From positions 1 through 64,000 of the forward strand of contig CAZCSP010000023.1 in NCBI GenBank assembly GCA_964501275.1: DNA of 64,000 nt, given 5' to 3'. This document shows positions 26,064 to 34,357 of this stretch, piece after piece. Under the pieces are notes generated by a model, which did no database searches, was not told the origin of the DNA, and saw only the letters and a program-made list of their open reading frames with translations. Made by a program: the position numbers and the translations under genes. The DNA is from 55-13 sp964501275. GTDB lineage: Bacteria > Armatimonadota > Fimbriimonadia > Fimbriimonadales > Fimbriimonadaceae. The number at the start of each line of letters is the position of its first letter. Position 1 is the stretch's first letter.

Positions 26064-26882
26064 TTGAACCTCCACGATTGGCTCCAACAAGCCACAGACC
26101 GCCTTGCCCAGGCCGGAATCGATTCGTCGCGATTGGAAGCCCAAATGCTTGCCTCCCACGTCTTCAGGGTGGATAGAACCTGGATCGTTGCCCACCCTGA
26201 GGCAGAGATCAATGAGCTTGCGGCGGAGACTCTCCTCCAGAGGCGTGAAAGTCGGGAGCCCTTGGCCTATATCCTAGGTTGGCGGGAGTTCTATGGGCGG
26301 CGATTTGGGGTGGCGTCGGGGGTTTTGATCCCTCGGCAAGAGACCGAGGTATTGCTGGAGGCAGCCCTGGATACCGTGGGCCGGGGGCCAGTCTTGGATT
26401 TGGGGACAGGTAGCGGATGCCTTGCGGTCAGTTTGAAATTGGAGCGTCCCGAGGTCGAGGTCTGGGCCTCCGACATCTCGCCCGCCGCCCTGAAGATCGC
26501 TCGTCGGAATGCGGAGACACATCAAGCCGAGGTGCGATTTATCGAGTCCGACCTTTTCCAGAGCTTCCCTGACATCCGATTCGAGCAGATCGTCTCTAAC
26601 CCCCCCTATATCGCCGACGCCGAAAAGCTGATGCCGGAAGTGCAGGGGCACGAACCCGCGTCCGCCCTCTTCTCCGGCCCTACTGGGCTGGAGTTCTATG
26701 AGCGGTTGGCTCAGGAGGCGGCGAGGTTCCTGTTGCAAGGCGGTAAGTTGGCGGTAGAGGTGGGGCGGGGGCAGGCTGGGCCGGTGACGGAACTTCTGAT
26801 GGCTCATGGATGGTTGGTGGACCGGGTGATTCCCGACTTGGCGGGCATTGAGCGAGTGGTGGTAGCTGCAAACCATCCATGA
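26064..26882 (+). CDS. prmC: Peptide chain release factor N5-glutamine methyltransferase
   Basis: The 272-residue protein methylates the GGQ glutamine of RF1/RF2 using SAM. It has the PrmC N-terminal helical domain (LHDWLQQATDRLAQAGI), YILGWREFYG, the SAM motif VLDLGTGSGCLAV, and catalytic NPPY near residue 179. Translation starts at TTG 26064 after a strong AGGGGGAGG site. The last codons (AANHP and stop) fall inside an inverted copy of repeat D, so the C-terminus has been set by the repeat. Confidence 0.94.
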   Translation: MNLHDWLQQATDRLAQAGIDSSRLEAQMLASHVFRVDRTWIVAHPEAEINELAAETLLQRRESREPLAYILGWREFYGRRFGVASGVLIPRQETEVLLEAALDTVGRGPVLDLGTGSGCLAVSLKLERPEVEVWASDISPAALKIARRNAETHQAEVRFIESDLFQSFPDIRFEQIVSNPPYIADAEKLMPEVQGHEPASALFSGPTGLEFYERLAQEAARFLLQGGKLAVEVGRGQAGPVTELLMAHGWLVDRVIPDLAGIERVVVAANHP

Positions 26883-26925
26883 CCTAACAGGTCATGGGAC
26901 GCATGGGCAGGCTGCCCATGCCACT
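26868..26925. repeat. Palindromic repeat D, inverted copy over the prmC stop
   Basis: GCAAACCATCCATGACCTAACAGGTCATGGGACGCATGGGCAGGCTGCCCATGCC is, in inverse order, the counterpart of the unit at 25829-25882 (the string is given in the sequence; only its landmarks matter: TGACCT/AGGTCA and GCATGGGCAG/CTGCCCATGC palindromes). It starts inside the prmC coding region. Confidence 0.78.
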
Positions 26926-26947
26926 TGTCCTGCCATAATCTAGGCAT

Positions 26948-27481
26948 ATGGAGATCGTCGTCCCGGACGAGTTCAAGTACCTGTACGCGCAGAGCAGGCA
27001 GCGGCCCGTCGTGAAAATCCCCGCTCCGGTCCTGCGGCAGAAGGCGGAGGCCGTTGGAAAAATCGCCCGGAAGCATGCCTTGCTGGCGGAAGACATGATC
27101 CGCATCATGAAGCGGGCGAACGGCGTCGGGTTGGCGGCTCCGCAAGTGGGCGTTGGAAGCCGGATTTTCGTGATGGCCCCCGAGGGGATGCGTCCCGTCG
27201 CTATGATCAACCCGGTGATCGTCAAGGCGCAAGGGGAGCAGATTGGGCAGGAGGGTTGCCTCTCCATCCCCGGCCTCTATGGAGATGTGAAGCGGGCCGA
27301 GTATGTGGAGATCGAAGCCCAGGACACCCGAGGCCGCACGTTTCGCTATGAGTTGGAAGGGATGCATGCACGAGTCGCCCAGCACGAGATCGACCATCTG
27401 GATGGCATCCTCTTCATCGACAAAGTAGACCCCGCCACCCTCCACTGGTCGCACCCTGATCGAGAGGAGGCGGTGGACTAA
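26948..27481 (+). CDS. def: Peptide deformylase
   Basis: The 177-residue enzyme removes the formyl group from nascent N-terminal methionine. All three motifs are intact: GVGLAAPQVG near 58, EGCLSIPG near 101 (Cys metal ligand) and QHEIDHLDG near 143 (two His ligands and catalytic Glu). It sits beside fmt, the enzyme adding the formyl group, as in many bacteria. Confidence 0.96.
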   Translation: MEIVVPDEFKYLYAQSRQRPVVKIPAPVLRQKAEAVGKIARKHALLAEDMIRIMKRANGVGLAAPQVGVGSRIFVMAPEGMRPVAMINPVIVKAQGEQIGQEGCLSIPGLYGDVKRAEYVEIEAQDTRGRTFRYELEGMHARVAQHEIDHLDGILFIDKVDPATLHWSHPDREEAVD

Positions 27482-27602
27482 GGGGTAGGGAATGAGGCAT
27501 GGAGGGAATAAGGCAAACCCAAGATGAACTCATGAGGAACCGACTACGTAATTTTCCTCCTTTCCGCTTTCCCTAATTCTCTTCATCCCTCATTTCCTTC
27601 CC

Positions 27603-28547
27603 ATGCGCCTCATCTTCTTCGGCACTGGTTCTTTCTGTCTCCCCGCTTTGCGGGCGTTACGGGACGATGTCGTCTTGGTGGTGACCCAGCCGGACCGGCC
27701 AAGTGGGCGGGGGATGAAGATGCACCTTTCGCCCGCCAAGGAGATTGCGACCCAGCTTGGGATACCAGTGGAGACCCCGGAGAGAAGCCGTGCTCCCGAG
27801 TTTGTGGAGAAGTTGGAGACCATGCGACCCGACGCCTTGGTAGTGGCGAGCTATGGGCAGATTCTGAGCCAGCGGATGCTCGACTCGGCCAAGCGGGGAG
27901 GGATTAACCTGCATGGCTCCATCCTGCCCAAGTATCGCGGCGCGGCCCCGATCCAGCGGGCCATCCAGAACTTGGAGCCCGAAACCGGGGTGACCCTCAT
28001 GCAAATGGACAAGGGGATGGATTCGGGGGATGTGATCGCCATCGAGCGGACTCCCATCGGGCCGGACGAGACCTACGGCGAGTTGCAGGACCGGCTGGCG
28101 ATTCTCGCCGCTGAGATGGCGGTGGATTGGATGCCCCGGATTATCGCCGGAGACTATCCGAGAACCCCGCAAGACGCCGCCCAGATGACGCTGGCCCCCA
28201 AGATCGAAAAGGCGGAGTGCGAACTCCAAGTGGAGGGAGACGCGGAGAGAGAGTATGCCAAATTCCGCGCTTTCACCCCCGCACCCGGCGCCTACCTGAA
28301 GATTGGATACCCCCAAAACGAGGGCGTTTTAGGGGAACGGGCGGCTACCCTCAAAATCAGCCGAGCGAAGTTGGGCACTGGCAAGGGGGCCTCTGGCGTT
28401 GTGATTTCTACCGGCGAGGGCTGTGAAGTTGCTTTCGGAACAGGCAGCCTGATCCTCCTCGAAGTCCAGCCGGAAGGTAAAAAGAGAATGTCTGGCAGAG
28501 ATTTCGCAAACGGTATGCGCCTCAAGCCGGGCGACCGCCTTGTTTAG
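27603..28547 (+). CDS. fmt: Methionyl-tRNA formyltransferase
   Basis: The 314-residue protein formylates initiator Met-tRNA using 10-formyl-THF. The N-terminal domain begins RLIFFGTGSFCLPAL, with the catalytic region NLHGSILPKYRGAAPIQRAI and the LMQMDKGMDSGDV segment. The C-terminal OB-fold domain ends at MRLKPGDRL. It lies 120 bases after def and 7 bases before the next gene. Confidence 0.96.
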   Translation: MRLIFFGTGSFCLPALRALRDDVVLVVTQPDRPSGRGMKMHLSPAKEIATQLGIPVETPERSRAPEFVEKLETMRPDALVVASYGQILSQRMLDSAKRGGINLHGSILPKYRGAAPIQRAIQNLEPETGVTLMQMDKGMDSGDVIAIERTPIGPDETYGELQDRLAILAAEMAVDWMPRIIAGDYPRTPQDAAQMTLAPKIEKAECELQVEGDAEREYAKFRAFTPAPGAYLKIGYPQNEGVLGERAATLKISRAKLGTGKGASGVVISTGEGCEVAFGTGSLILLEVQPEGKKRMSGRDFANGMRLKPGDRLV

Positions 28548-28554
28548 TGTCCCT

Positions 28555-29835
28555 ATGGAGCAGAAACAACCTAAAATCGTTCAGAAGCTGTTGCTTCGCA
28601 CCTTCTTCCTACTCATGTCGGTAGCCGCCATCTTCGTGGGTATCCGGTATGTGCTGGATTGGCGAGAAGACCCGGACAGCGGCACGATCGACTCCAATGG
28701 GATGATTGCGGCGATCGAAATCCTGGACGATGGGCAGCAGGCGGTGCTGTTCGATTCCGCCGGAACCAAGGTGGCGAGCCCGGACTACGAGCCTGGCAAG
28801 ATGGACCGTGACCTGGTGTGGCGGCCCGACGGCAACCGCATCTTCTTCTCCAGTGATCGGGGGGAGAGCGCCTACCACATCTTCCGCTGGAATCCCGGTA
28901 CCCAGAAGGTGGATCAGAGAAGCACCGGCACGCTCAGCAAGTTCGACCCAAGCTTTGAGTATGCCGATCCTTCCGACGCTGCCGCCATCAAGTTAGCGGG
29001 GGAAACGGCGCTTATCACCCAGGGCGGTTTTGTGCTCGACTTCAACGTCCGCAAAGCGACGACTCAGCAGTTGCTGCCTCCTGCCCGAGGGGTTACGGCG
29101 GGGGCCGACGAAGAGTCGGGCAGTTCGGGACAGTTCGATGCGATCTACAAGCGGTACGGCAACGCCTTCCGCACGGCACGGTGGCTCAAGAACCAGGGAT
29201 ATATCGCCGCCATCATGAAGCGGGATGAGGGCGAAGTGCTCATTATTCAGAGGGTCAGCGCCACCGATGCGTCCGAACTTATGCCGAGAGCCATTTTTGG
29301 CGGGGAAAGGATCGACATGGATGTAGATTCCAAGACGGGCAACTTAGTCTTTACCATCCTCAACTTCCAATTCCCCGATCTGGACAAAATCCCTGACGAG
29401 AGCATTAAGGACGGAAAAGTGGTCAAGCCCTTTGTTCACGGCATCTTCATGATCGATCCATCTATCAAAGGGACGGACGCCATGGTGGCGATTGCCGTTA
29501 GCCAGGATGACAAACTGGCGTTTGGTCCACCCGCGGTGAACCCGGACGGCAGCCAAATCGCCACGACGACGGGAACCTACGATGGAACCAGTTTCGTGCC
29601 TGCAGGCTTAGCCGTGATGCCGCTTCAACCCGGCGGGGTGCAGGGGGGAACGGCAGTGGTTTCGGGGCAGATTTACGAACTTTCCTGGCATCCCAACGGC
29701 GAGATGTTGATCTATATCAAGCGGGCGGGGGCGGAGCGCGGAATCTATAAAATCGGTAAGGACGGAAGCGCCGAGACCAAGGTCTCGAACAGCGGAAACT
29801 ACATGACTCCCAAGTTCAGCCCCCAGTCCAAGTAG
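28555..29835 (+). CDS. Membrane-anchored beta-propeller (WD40/TolB-like) protein
   Basis: The 426-residue product has a single membrane helix near residues 15-35 (LLLRTFFLLMSVAAIFVGI) and then TolB/PD40-like repeats such as VWRPDGNRIFFSSDRGE and ELSWHPNGEMLIYIKR. It is probably anchored in the inner membrane with the propeller outside. No function can be given. The ATG at 28555 is 7 bases after fmt; a start five codons earlier would overlap the fmt stop. Confidence 0.75.
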   Translation: MEQKQPKIVQKLLLRTFFLLMSVAAIFVGIRYVLDWREDPDSGTIDSNGMIAAIEILDDGQQAVLFDSAGTKVASPDYEPGKMDRDLVWRPDGNRIFFSSDRGESAYHIFRWNPGTQKVDQRSTGTLSKFDPSFEYADPSDAAAIKLAGETALITQGGFVLDFNVRKATTQQLLPPARGVTAGADEESGSSGQFDAIYKRYGNAFRTARWLKNQGYIAAIMKRDEGEVLIIQRVSATDASELMPRAIFGGERIDMDVDSKTGNLVFTILNFQFPDLDKIPDESIKDGKVVKPFVHGIFMIDPSIKGTDAMVAIAVSQDDKLAFGPPAVNPDGSQIATTTGTYDGTSFVPAGLAVMPLQPGGVQGGTAVVSGQIYELSWHPNGEMLIYIKRAGAERGIYKIGKDGSAETKVSNSGNYMTPKFSPQSK

Positions 29836-29907
29836 AGTTTGGAGTTTAGGGTGGGCCACGGTAACCCCCGGATACTTTACGGCCGGGCTGTAAGTTGCAA
29901 TCTACTG

Positions 29908-29958
29908 ATCGTCCACGACCTAGAAGACCGTGGGACGCACAGAGGCAGAATGCCTATG
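29908..29958. repeat. Decayed copy of palindromic repeat D
   Basis: The string around CCACGACCTAGAAGACCGTGGGACGCA, followed by GGCAGAATGCC, aligns with the copy after prmC (CCATGACCT...TGGGACGCATGGGCAGG). It lies between the beta-propeller gene and secG, whose stop codon is just inside it at 29959. Confidence 0.55.
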
Positions 29959-30210
29959 CTACTTTGGGAGAGCGGAGATGGCTCGGTGGCCGAGTACGTC
30001 GATGATGAGCATCAACGCCATGAATCCGATGCCAAGGTAGAGAGTCATCTTGGACATGAAGTCGTCGAAGCCCGCCTTTCCCTTAAAAGTGGTGCGAACG
30101 CCGCTGCCACCGGACATCGCATCGCCCTTGCCGGTGAGGAACACCAGTGCGGAGAACAGCACGGCGACGATCACGCCGAGGACGATAAAAGCGACATAGA
30201 GGTTATACAT
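29959..30210 (-). CDS. secG: Preprotein translocase subunit SecG
   Basis: The 83-residue protein has two membrane helices (about 5-25 and 57-75) joined by the conserved loop FLTGKGDAMSGGSG. SecG assists SecYEA in protein export. The presence of secG fits a diderm with active Sec export. It is the 3' gene of a minus-strand pair with the CBS-DUF1385 gene, 26 bases apart. Confidence 0.92.
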   Translation of the reverse strand: MYNLYVAFIVLGVIVAVLFSALVFLTGKGDAMSGGSGVRTTFKGKAGFDDFMSKMTLYLGIGFMALMLIIDVLGHRAISALPK

Positions 30211-30235
30211 CGGATTGGACAGACAATCTTACCCG

Positions 30236-31348
30236 CTAAATGGGAAGCTTGATCGGCGTGTAGGCAGAAATGGCCGCCAATAGGCCCGCTATCAGCAGGC
30301 TTCCTGTCATCACGTGGAAGAGCCCACTGTTCCAAAGCCGCAGGGGAATGCTGACGTGAACCCGCCTGGAATGGCTGTGCTTCTCTAAAAGCTCCTTTCC
30401 CGAACGGATCCCCATTTCGATCTGGCGGTCGGTCGGGGGACGGGTGGTGATCCAGTACTGGACAAGGGCGCCAACTCTTCGCCAGAAGAGGATCGTTACG
30501 ACCAACGCGAAAATCAGCTTCCAGTAGTTATCCGTTGGCCAAGGTGCTAGGGCAATGCTGGTGTAGATTCCCGCGCCGACCGCCAGGTTGGTCCCGCACC
30601 GAGGATGGACTCGGGGCATCCGTTTGACCACACTGGGGATCAACTCTTCTCCGCGCTCGATCGTGTGGACCACCATATGCTCAGCGGCATGGACTCCAGA
30701 AATAGGGAGCAGCCGGAAGCCGAGGGCGAAGAGGCCGAATTGCAGAACCGAGGTCAACGGGTTAACTACTGCAAACGGACCTCCCATCGCCAGCAGCCAC
30801 TCGTGGAAGTACACGACGGGGACGGTCGCCGCGCTGAGCATGGTCATCAACAAGGCCCCAGTGGCTACCAATGCCAACCCCTGCGGTCCCGCCGAGAGGG
30901 AACCCGTGGTCAGATAGACGCCAAAGGGGGTCGCCATTCCGCCGATCATCGCGGGGCGGTTGACAACGCTTGGGGGGTCGAGCAGGTCGGAAGCCCGCAG
31001 AATGCCCACCACCCGATAGTCGTCGTCCACCACCACGAGAGCCCCGACGTTCAGCCGGTCGAAGATGCGAAGAGCCTCCGCCCCGGACTCATAGAGTCTG
31101 ACCACCGGCATCTCCGCTGCAAACGCCGCTTCAATCCCATCGTTCTCCAGAGCCCCATCGCCCAGGGCCTGGGCCAGAGAGCGTTCCGTGACCACGCCTT
31201 TGAGCGTTGTGTCGTCTACAACGGGCAGGATTCCCGCCGAGTTCTCGCGGAGCCTCCGCGCCGCAAACCCCAACGTCTGCTCCACCCCCACCTGAAACGT
31301 CGCCCGCATCAGGGTCGAAACGGGACGGGTGAGCGGCGATGGGGTCAT
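30236..31348 (-). CDS. CBS-pair and DUF1385 fusion membrane protein
   Basis: The 370-residue protein joins a CBS pair (about 1-130, with GVVTERSLAQAL and VVGILRASDLL) to a DUF1385 membrane domain (about 150-370) with the family's SGVHAAEHMVVHTIE and RVHPRCGTNL motifs. DUF1385 proteins are multi-pass and of unknown function; the CBS module suggests control by an adenosyl ligand. A start 33 codons earlier is possible but lies in repeat sequence; ATG 31348 opens directly on the CBS domain. Confidence 0.85.
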   Translation of the reverse strand: MTPSPLTRPVSTLMRATFQVGVEQTLGFAARRLRENSAGILPVVDDTTLKGVVTERSLAQALGDGALENDGIEAAFAAEMPVVRLYESGAEALRIFDRLNVGALVVVDDDYRVVGILRASDLLDPPSVVNRPAMIGGMATPFGVYLTTGSLSAGPQGLALVATGALLMTMLSAATVPVVYFHEWLLAMGGPFAVVNPLTSVLQFGLFALGFRLLPISGVHAAEHMVVHTIERGEELIPSVVKRMPRVHPRCGTNLAVGAGIYTSIALAPWPTDNYWKLIFALVVTILFWRRVGALVQYWITTRPPTDRQIEMGIRSGKELLEKHSHSRRVHVSIPLRLWNSGLFHVMTGSLLIAGLLAAISAYTPIKLPI

Positions 31349-31354
31349 GAGAGG

Positions 31355-31500
31355 ATTATGGTCGGATAGTCCAATAGTCGGATGGTCGATTCCGCCTGAT
31401 CTAGGCCGAACGTTCCTACTCCACCAGCTTGCACAGTGGTACAGCAATCCGACTATACGACCATGCAGGCTATGAAGACTATCCGACTCTGGCTTGATCT
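31355..31500. repeat. GTCGGATAG-type repeat patch
   Basis: Upstream of the CBS-DUF1385 gene are several copies of GTCGGATAGTCC, AATAGTCGGATGGTC and, inverted, AATCCGACTATACGACC and AGACTATCCGACTC. They belong to the same style as the patches at 14.1 and 39.6 kb. The promoter of rpsF must lie in or just beyond this patch, but no clear -35/-10 pair is seen. Confidence 0.55.
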
Positions 31501-31585
31501 GGTATCCTCTTCGTTCGCCTTAACCGGCTCGCTGTTCCCTAGCGGAGTCTTTCGCCTGTGGAACCAAAGCCCATAGTGAGCAAAT

Positions 31586-31876
31586 ATGAGTAAGAAATAC
31601 GAAGCGTTTTACATTGTCAAGCCCGATCTCAACGATGGCGAGGTCGGCAAGATTTCGGACCATTTCAAGGGAGTGGTCGAAAAGCAGGGTGGCACCGTTG
31701 AGAAAGCCGGGAAGTGGGATAAGCGCAAGCTGGCCTACGAGATCGACGGCTACAAAGAGGGCAACTACATCCTGATGCACTTTGAAGCCCCCGCCGAGCT
31801 TCCTGCCGAACTGGGTCGTCTGATGCGCATCAACGACGACATCATCCGCCACCGAATCTATAAACTAGAGGACTGA
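31586..31876 (+). CDS. rpsF: 30S ribosomal protein S6
   Basis: The 96-residue protein matches S6: KYEAFYIVKPDLNDGEV at the start, a central KAGKWDKRKLAYEIDGYKEG segment and FEAPAELPAELGR. S6 binds S18 and 16S rRNA in the small subunit platform. The usual rpsR and rplI neighbours are absent; ssb follows after one base. Confidence 0.96.
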   Translation: MSKKYEAFYIVKPDLNDGEVGKISDHFKGVVEKQGGTVEKAGKWDKRKLAYEIDGYKEGNYILMHFEAPAELPAELGRLMRINDDIIRHRIYKLED

Positions 31877-31877
31877 A

Positions 31878-32303
31878 ATGGTCAATAGCGTCGTTCTCAT
31901 CGGCCGCCTCACACGAGACCCCGAGCTCCGCACCACCACCACGGGAAAGAACGTCTGTTCGTTCTCGATCGCCGTCAACAAACGCGTCAAACCGCAAGAC
32001 GGATCGCCTGATGCCGACTTCTTCAACATCGTAGCCTGGGAAAAAAGCGCCGACTATGTGGTCAACTATTTGACCAAAGGTCGCCTGGTTGCGATCGAGG
32101 GACGGCTCCAGGCTCGGAAGTTCACCGGAAGCGATGGAAGCAATCGCGAAGTCGTTGAGGTGGTAGCCACCAGTGTCCAAGGTTTGGATCGTCCTCGCGA
32201 CGATCAAGGTGGAGGCGGAGGCGCCCCCCGACCAGCCGCCACAACGGCTGCCGTAACCACCGCACCCGCCGCCGACGAATACGATCCGTTTGCCGACGAG
32301 TAG
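31878..32303 (+). CDS. ssb: Single-stranded DNA-binding protein
   Basis: The 141-residue protein has the bacterial SSB OB fold (NSVVLIGRLTRDPELR, FNIVAWEK, GRLVAIEGRLQARKF) at 1-105 and a Pro/Ala/Thr-rich linker. The acidic tail ends in DEYDPFADE rather than the usual DDxIPF with terminal Phe, which is the docking site for repair partners. The change is either a real variant with the PF moved inward or partial loss of that tip. It is co-transcribed with rpsF and followed by a strong hairpin. Confidence 0.95.
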   Translation: MVNSVVLIGRLTRDPELRTTTTGKNVCSFSIAVNKRVKPQDGSPDADFFNIVAWEKSADYVVNYLTKGRLVAIEGRLQARKFTGSDGSNREVVEVVATSVQGLDRPRDDQGGGGGAPRPAATTAAVTTAPAADEYDPFADE

Positions 32304-32311
32304 TTTCCTTT

Positions 32312-32357
32312 AACCACAACGGTACAGAGACACAACGTTCTCTGTGCCGTTGTGGTT
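32312..32357 (+). terminator. Hairpin after ssb
   Basis: AACCACAACGG (32312-32322) pairs with CCGTTGTGGTT (32347-32357), and inside it CAGAGA pairs with TCTCTG, leaving an 8-base loop. The downstream bases are TCTAAG, with no T-run, so it may act as a terminator or be part of the dispersed CACAACG repeat style also seen near 16.36 and 47.45 kb. Confidence 0.7.
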
Positions 32358-32375
32358 TCTAAGTACACTGGCCTC

Positions 32376-32984
32376 ATGCCAACTTGGCAAGAGGTGCAGG
32401 TTAGCGGGCAGTCTTTCCATGGCGAACTTCTGACGGGCGAGGTCATTCAAGCGTCCCGGTTCGAGCGATGCTCGTTTACGTCGGCAAGCCTGGATTCGGC
32501 CCGACTCCAGGCGTCCCACTTTGAGGAGTGCGACTTCACCCGCGCCAACTTTGCCGACGCCAAGTTGCGCGGGTGCGTGTTTACCGGCTGCAACTTCACC
32601 GACGCCTCTTTCTTTGCCGCAAGGATCGAAGGGACTCGGCTGATCGCTTGCCAATTTGGCGGCACTGATCTTCGTAGCATCCAAGTAGAGGCCTCCGACT
32701 TCTCCTTCTCCAGCCTCAGAATGCAGGACCTGCAGAGCCTCGATCTCTCCCAGACCAAGTTCATCGCAGCCGATCTCTACGGGACCGACTTTTCGGAGGC
32801 GATCCTTCGCCAGACCGACTTCAGCCGCGCGATCCTCGCCCAAGCCAAGCTAAACGCCGCCGACCTGCGCGGAGCCGACCTCCACGGCGTCGATCTCCGG
32901 CAGACATCCATCGTCAAAGCCAAGATCGACCTCGCCCACGCGATCGCTTTTGCGCAGTCGCACGGGGCGGTGGTGGAGGGATAG
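32376..32984 (+). CDS. Pentapeptide repeat protein
   Basis: The 202-residue protein consists almost wholly of A(D/N)LXX-type pentapeptides (for example FTRANFADAKLRGCVF and DLRGADLHGVDL), predicting a right-handed quadrilateral beta-helix of about eight coils. Some family members mimic DNA and shield gyrase, but most are uncharacterised; no claim is made here. The start at ATG 32376 is preferred to a GTG at 32352 inside the hairpin region. Confidence 0.85.
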   Translation: MPTWQEVQVSGQSFHGELLTGEVIQASRFERCSFTSASLDSARLQASHFEECDFTRANFADAKLRGCVFTGCNFTDASFFAARIEGTRLIACQFGGTDLRSIQVEASDFSFSSLRMQDLQSLDLSQTKFIAADLYGTDFSEAILRQTDFSRAILAQAKLNAADLRGADLHGVDLRQTSIVKAKIDLAHAIAFAQSHGAVVEG

Positions 32985-32988
32985 CATC

Positions 32989-33585
32989 ATGGCCAGGAAG
33001 GGACCTTCGGAGGTTTTCAAGGAGTGGGAGCGGCTAGTCTCAGTGGATCGGGAACGACCACTTGAGGAGCGCTTTGCCAGGTGGCGGGTCATCTATGACC
33101 TTTGCTATCAGGATGGAGTCTGGGTTCAGAGGGCCGATGCCTGGTGCGTCACCTCCCTGGGCTGGACTCTCTATGCCGAGCAGAACAAATGGCAGGACGG
33201 CTTTCAGCTTGTCGAACGGCTTTCGCCAGACGATCCGGATATAGATCCTTACTTCCACCACGACATTTGGTGCATGAGAGCTTGGTCTGAATTCATGCTT
33301 GGCGAAGAAGAAACCGCGATCTCAACTCTAGCGAAGGTGATGGAAACCGAAGGCGTTGGCCCTCATGTGGTTAAGCAAGCGATTGAAGGGTTTTGCCACT
33401 ATCGAGATGCGCAAGCTACCGTTCCCGATTCCTTGGCTGAACTGGCGAGAACCGCTTTGACTCTCATCAAGCGGGCAGACCTGGCTAAAGAGATCGAGCC
33501 AGGGATATCCTATGGCCAGTTGGCTCAGGTGATCGAGCAATCCTATCCCCACCATGGCAAGAAAACCACCGACCCCGATCTATGA
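32989..33585 (+). CDS. Uncharacterised protein, first of a paralogous overlapping pair
   Basis: The 198-residue protein is not a family I recognise. It starts MARKGPSEVFKEWERLVS and soon has LEERFARW and a DG motif after YDLCYQ, all matched in the next gene (MARKPPTPIYEAWDDLVF, LEERIRKW, YEQTWKDG). Several helical stretches and the DPYFHHDIWCMRAWSEFMLG/HEAVAHVALGH-type correspondence suggest a TPR-like helical fold. It begins 4 bases after the pentapeptide gene and overlaps the next gene by 32 bases. Start ATG 32989 is set by the alignment to the paralogue. Confidence 0.75.
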   Translation: MARKGPSEVFKEWERLVSVDRERPLEERFARWRVIYDLCYQDGVWVQRADAWCVTSLGWTLYAEQNKWQDGFQLVERLSPDDPDIDPYFHHDIWCMRAWSEFMLGEEETAISTLAKVMETEGVGPHVVKQAIEGFCHYRDAQATVPDSLAELARTALTLIKRADLAKEIEPGISYGQLAQVIEQSYPHHGKKTTDPDL

Positions 33586-34192
33586 AGCATGGGACGACTT
33601 GGTCTTCCGGGTGGTGCCTTGGACCCTTGAGGAACGGATTCGCAAGTGGGAACCGCTCTATGAGCAGACCTGGAAAGACGGCCAGCCGGTCGGAGACCTG
33701 GACGACGCCAAGCTCATTATCACCGCCGGCTGGGGTCTGTTTGGAGAGAAAGGCGGGTGGGGACCGCTCCATGAGAAGGACGACTGGGAAGAGGCGCTAA
33801 GGCTGGCGAAGATCGGCCGCACTCTGATTGGTAGAACATCTCATCCTGACGTGGACGACGATAGTCTCATTTGGCACGAAGCCGTTGCCCACGTGGCGCT
33901 TGGCCACGAGATGGAGCTTGTCCAGAACATTCACGAGCTTCTTGACCGCTATCGCCCCTACAACACCACCCCGCTCGGCTCCATAGAAGGGTTGATTACC
34001 GAGTGGGTGAACCATCACCCAGCGGAAACGGAGGTCTCGCCAGAACTGCGCGAAGCCGCCCTGCGGTTCCTGGAGATCAAAAAGCGCAAACGGGACGCCA
34101 AGGCTTGCCTGGAAGCCAAGGACTACGGGGATTTGCGCCGCATCCCATGCTTCATGCCCTGGGAGGCGCGAGGGAAGCAGGCCAAAGAGTAA
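33554..34192 (+). CDS. Uncharacterised protein, second of a paralogous overlapping pair
   Basis: The 212-residue protein is a diverged tandem copy of the preceding gene: same N-terminal MARK, the same LEER...RKW block, WKDG, and an Ala/His-rich helix (WHEAVAHVALGHEMELV). The C-terminal 50 residues are Lys/Glu-rich and unique. Its ATG lies 32 bases inside the upstream gene in another frame, so the two are probably translationally coupled. No function is assigned. Confidence 0.75.
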   Translation: MARKPPTPIYEAWDDLVFRVVPWTLEERIRKWEPLYEQTWKDGQPVGDLDDAKLIITAGWGLFGEKGGWGPLHEKDDWEEALRLAKIGRTLIGRTSHPDVDDDSLIWHEAVAHVALGHEMELVQNIHELLDRYRPYNTTPLGSIEGLITEWVNHHPAETEVSPELREAALRFLEIKKRKRDAKACLEAKDYGDLRRIPCFMPWEARGKQAKE

Positions 34193-34317
34193 CCGCTTTT
34201 TCACGCAAAGTCGCCAAGACGCAGAGGGACGCGGCATTTAACGGCGGATGACTCCGATTTCTTACATTCTACGGTGGAGATGCTGTCTGTGCACGACTTG
34301 ACCTCTATCGCTAATAA

Positions 34318-34347
34318 CAGGCCCGAGAGTAAAAATTCTCGGGCCTG
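34318..34347 (-). terminator. Terminator of rplA
   Basis: CAGGCCCGAGA (34318-34328) pairs perfectly with TCTCGGGCCTG (34337-34347) around an 8-base A/T-rich loop. It lies 10 bases after the rplA stop on the minus strand. The minus-strand tail TTATTAGC is only partly T-rich. Confidence 0.8.
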
Positions 34348-34357
34348 TTTAGGCTGG

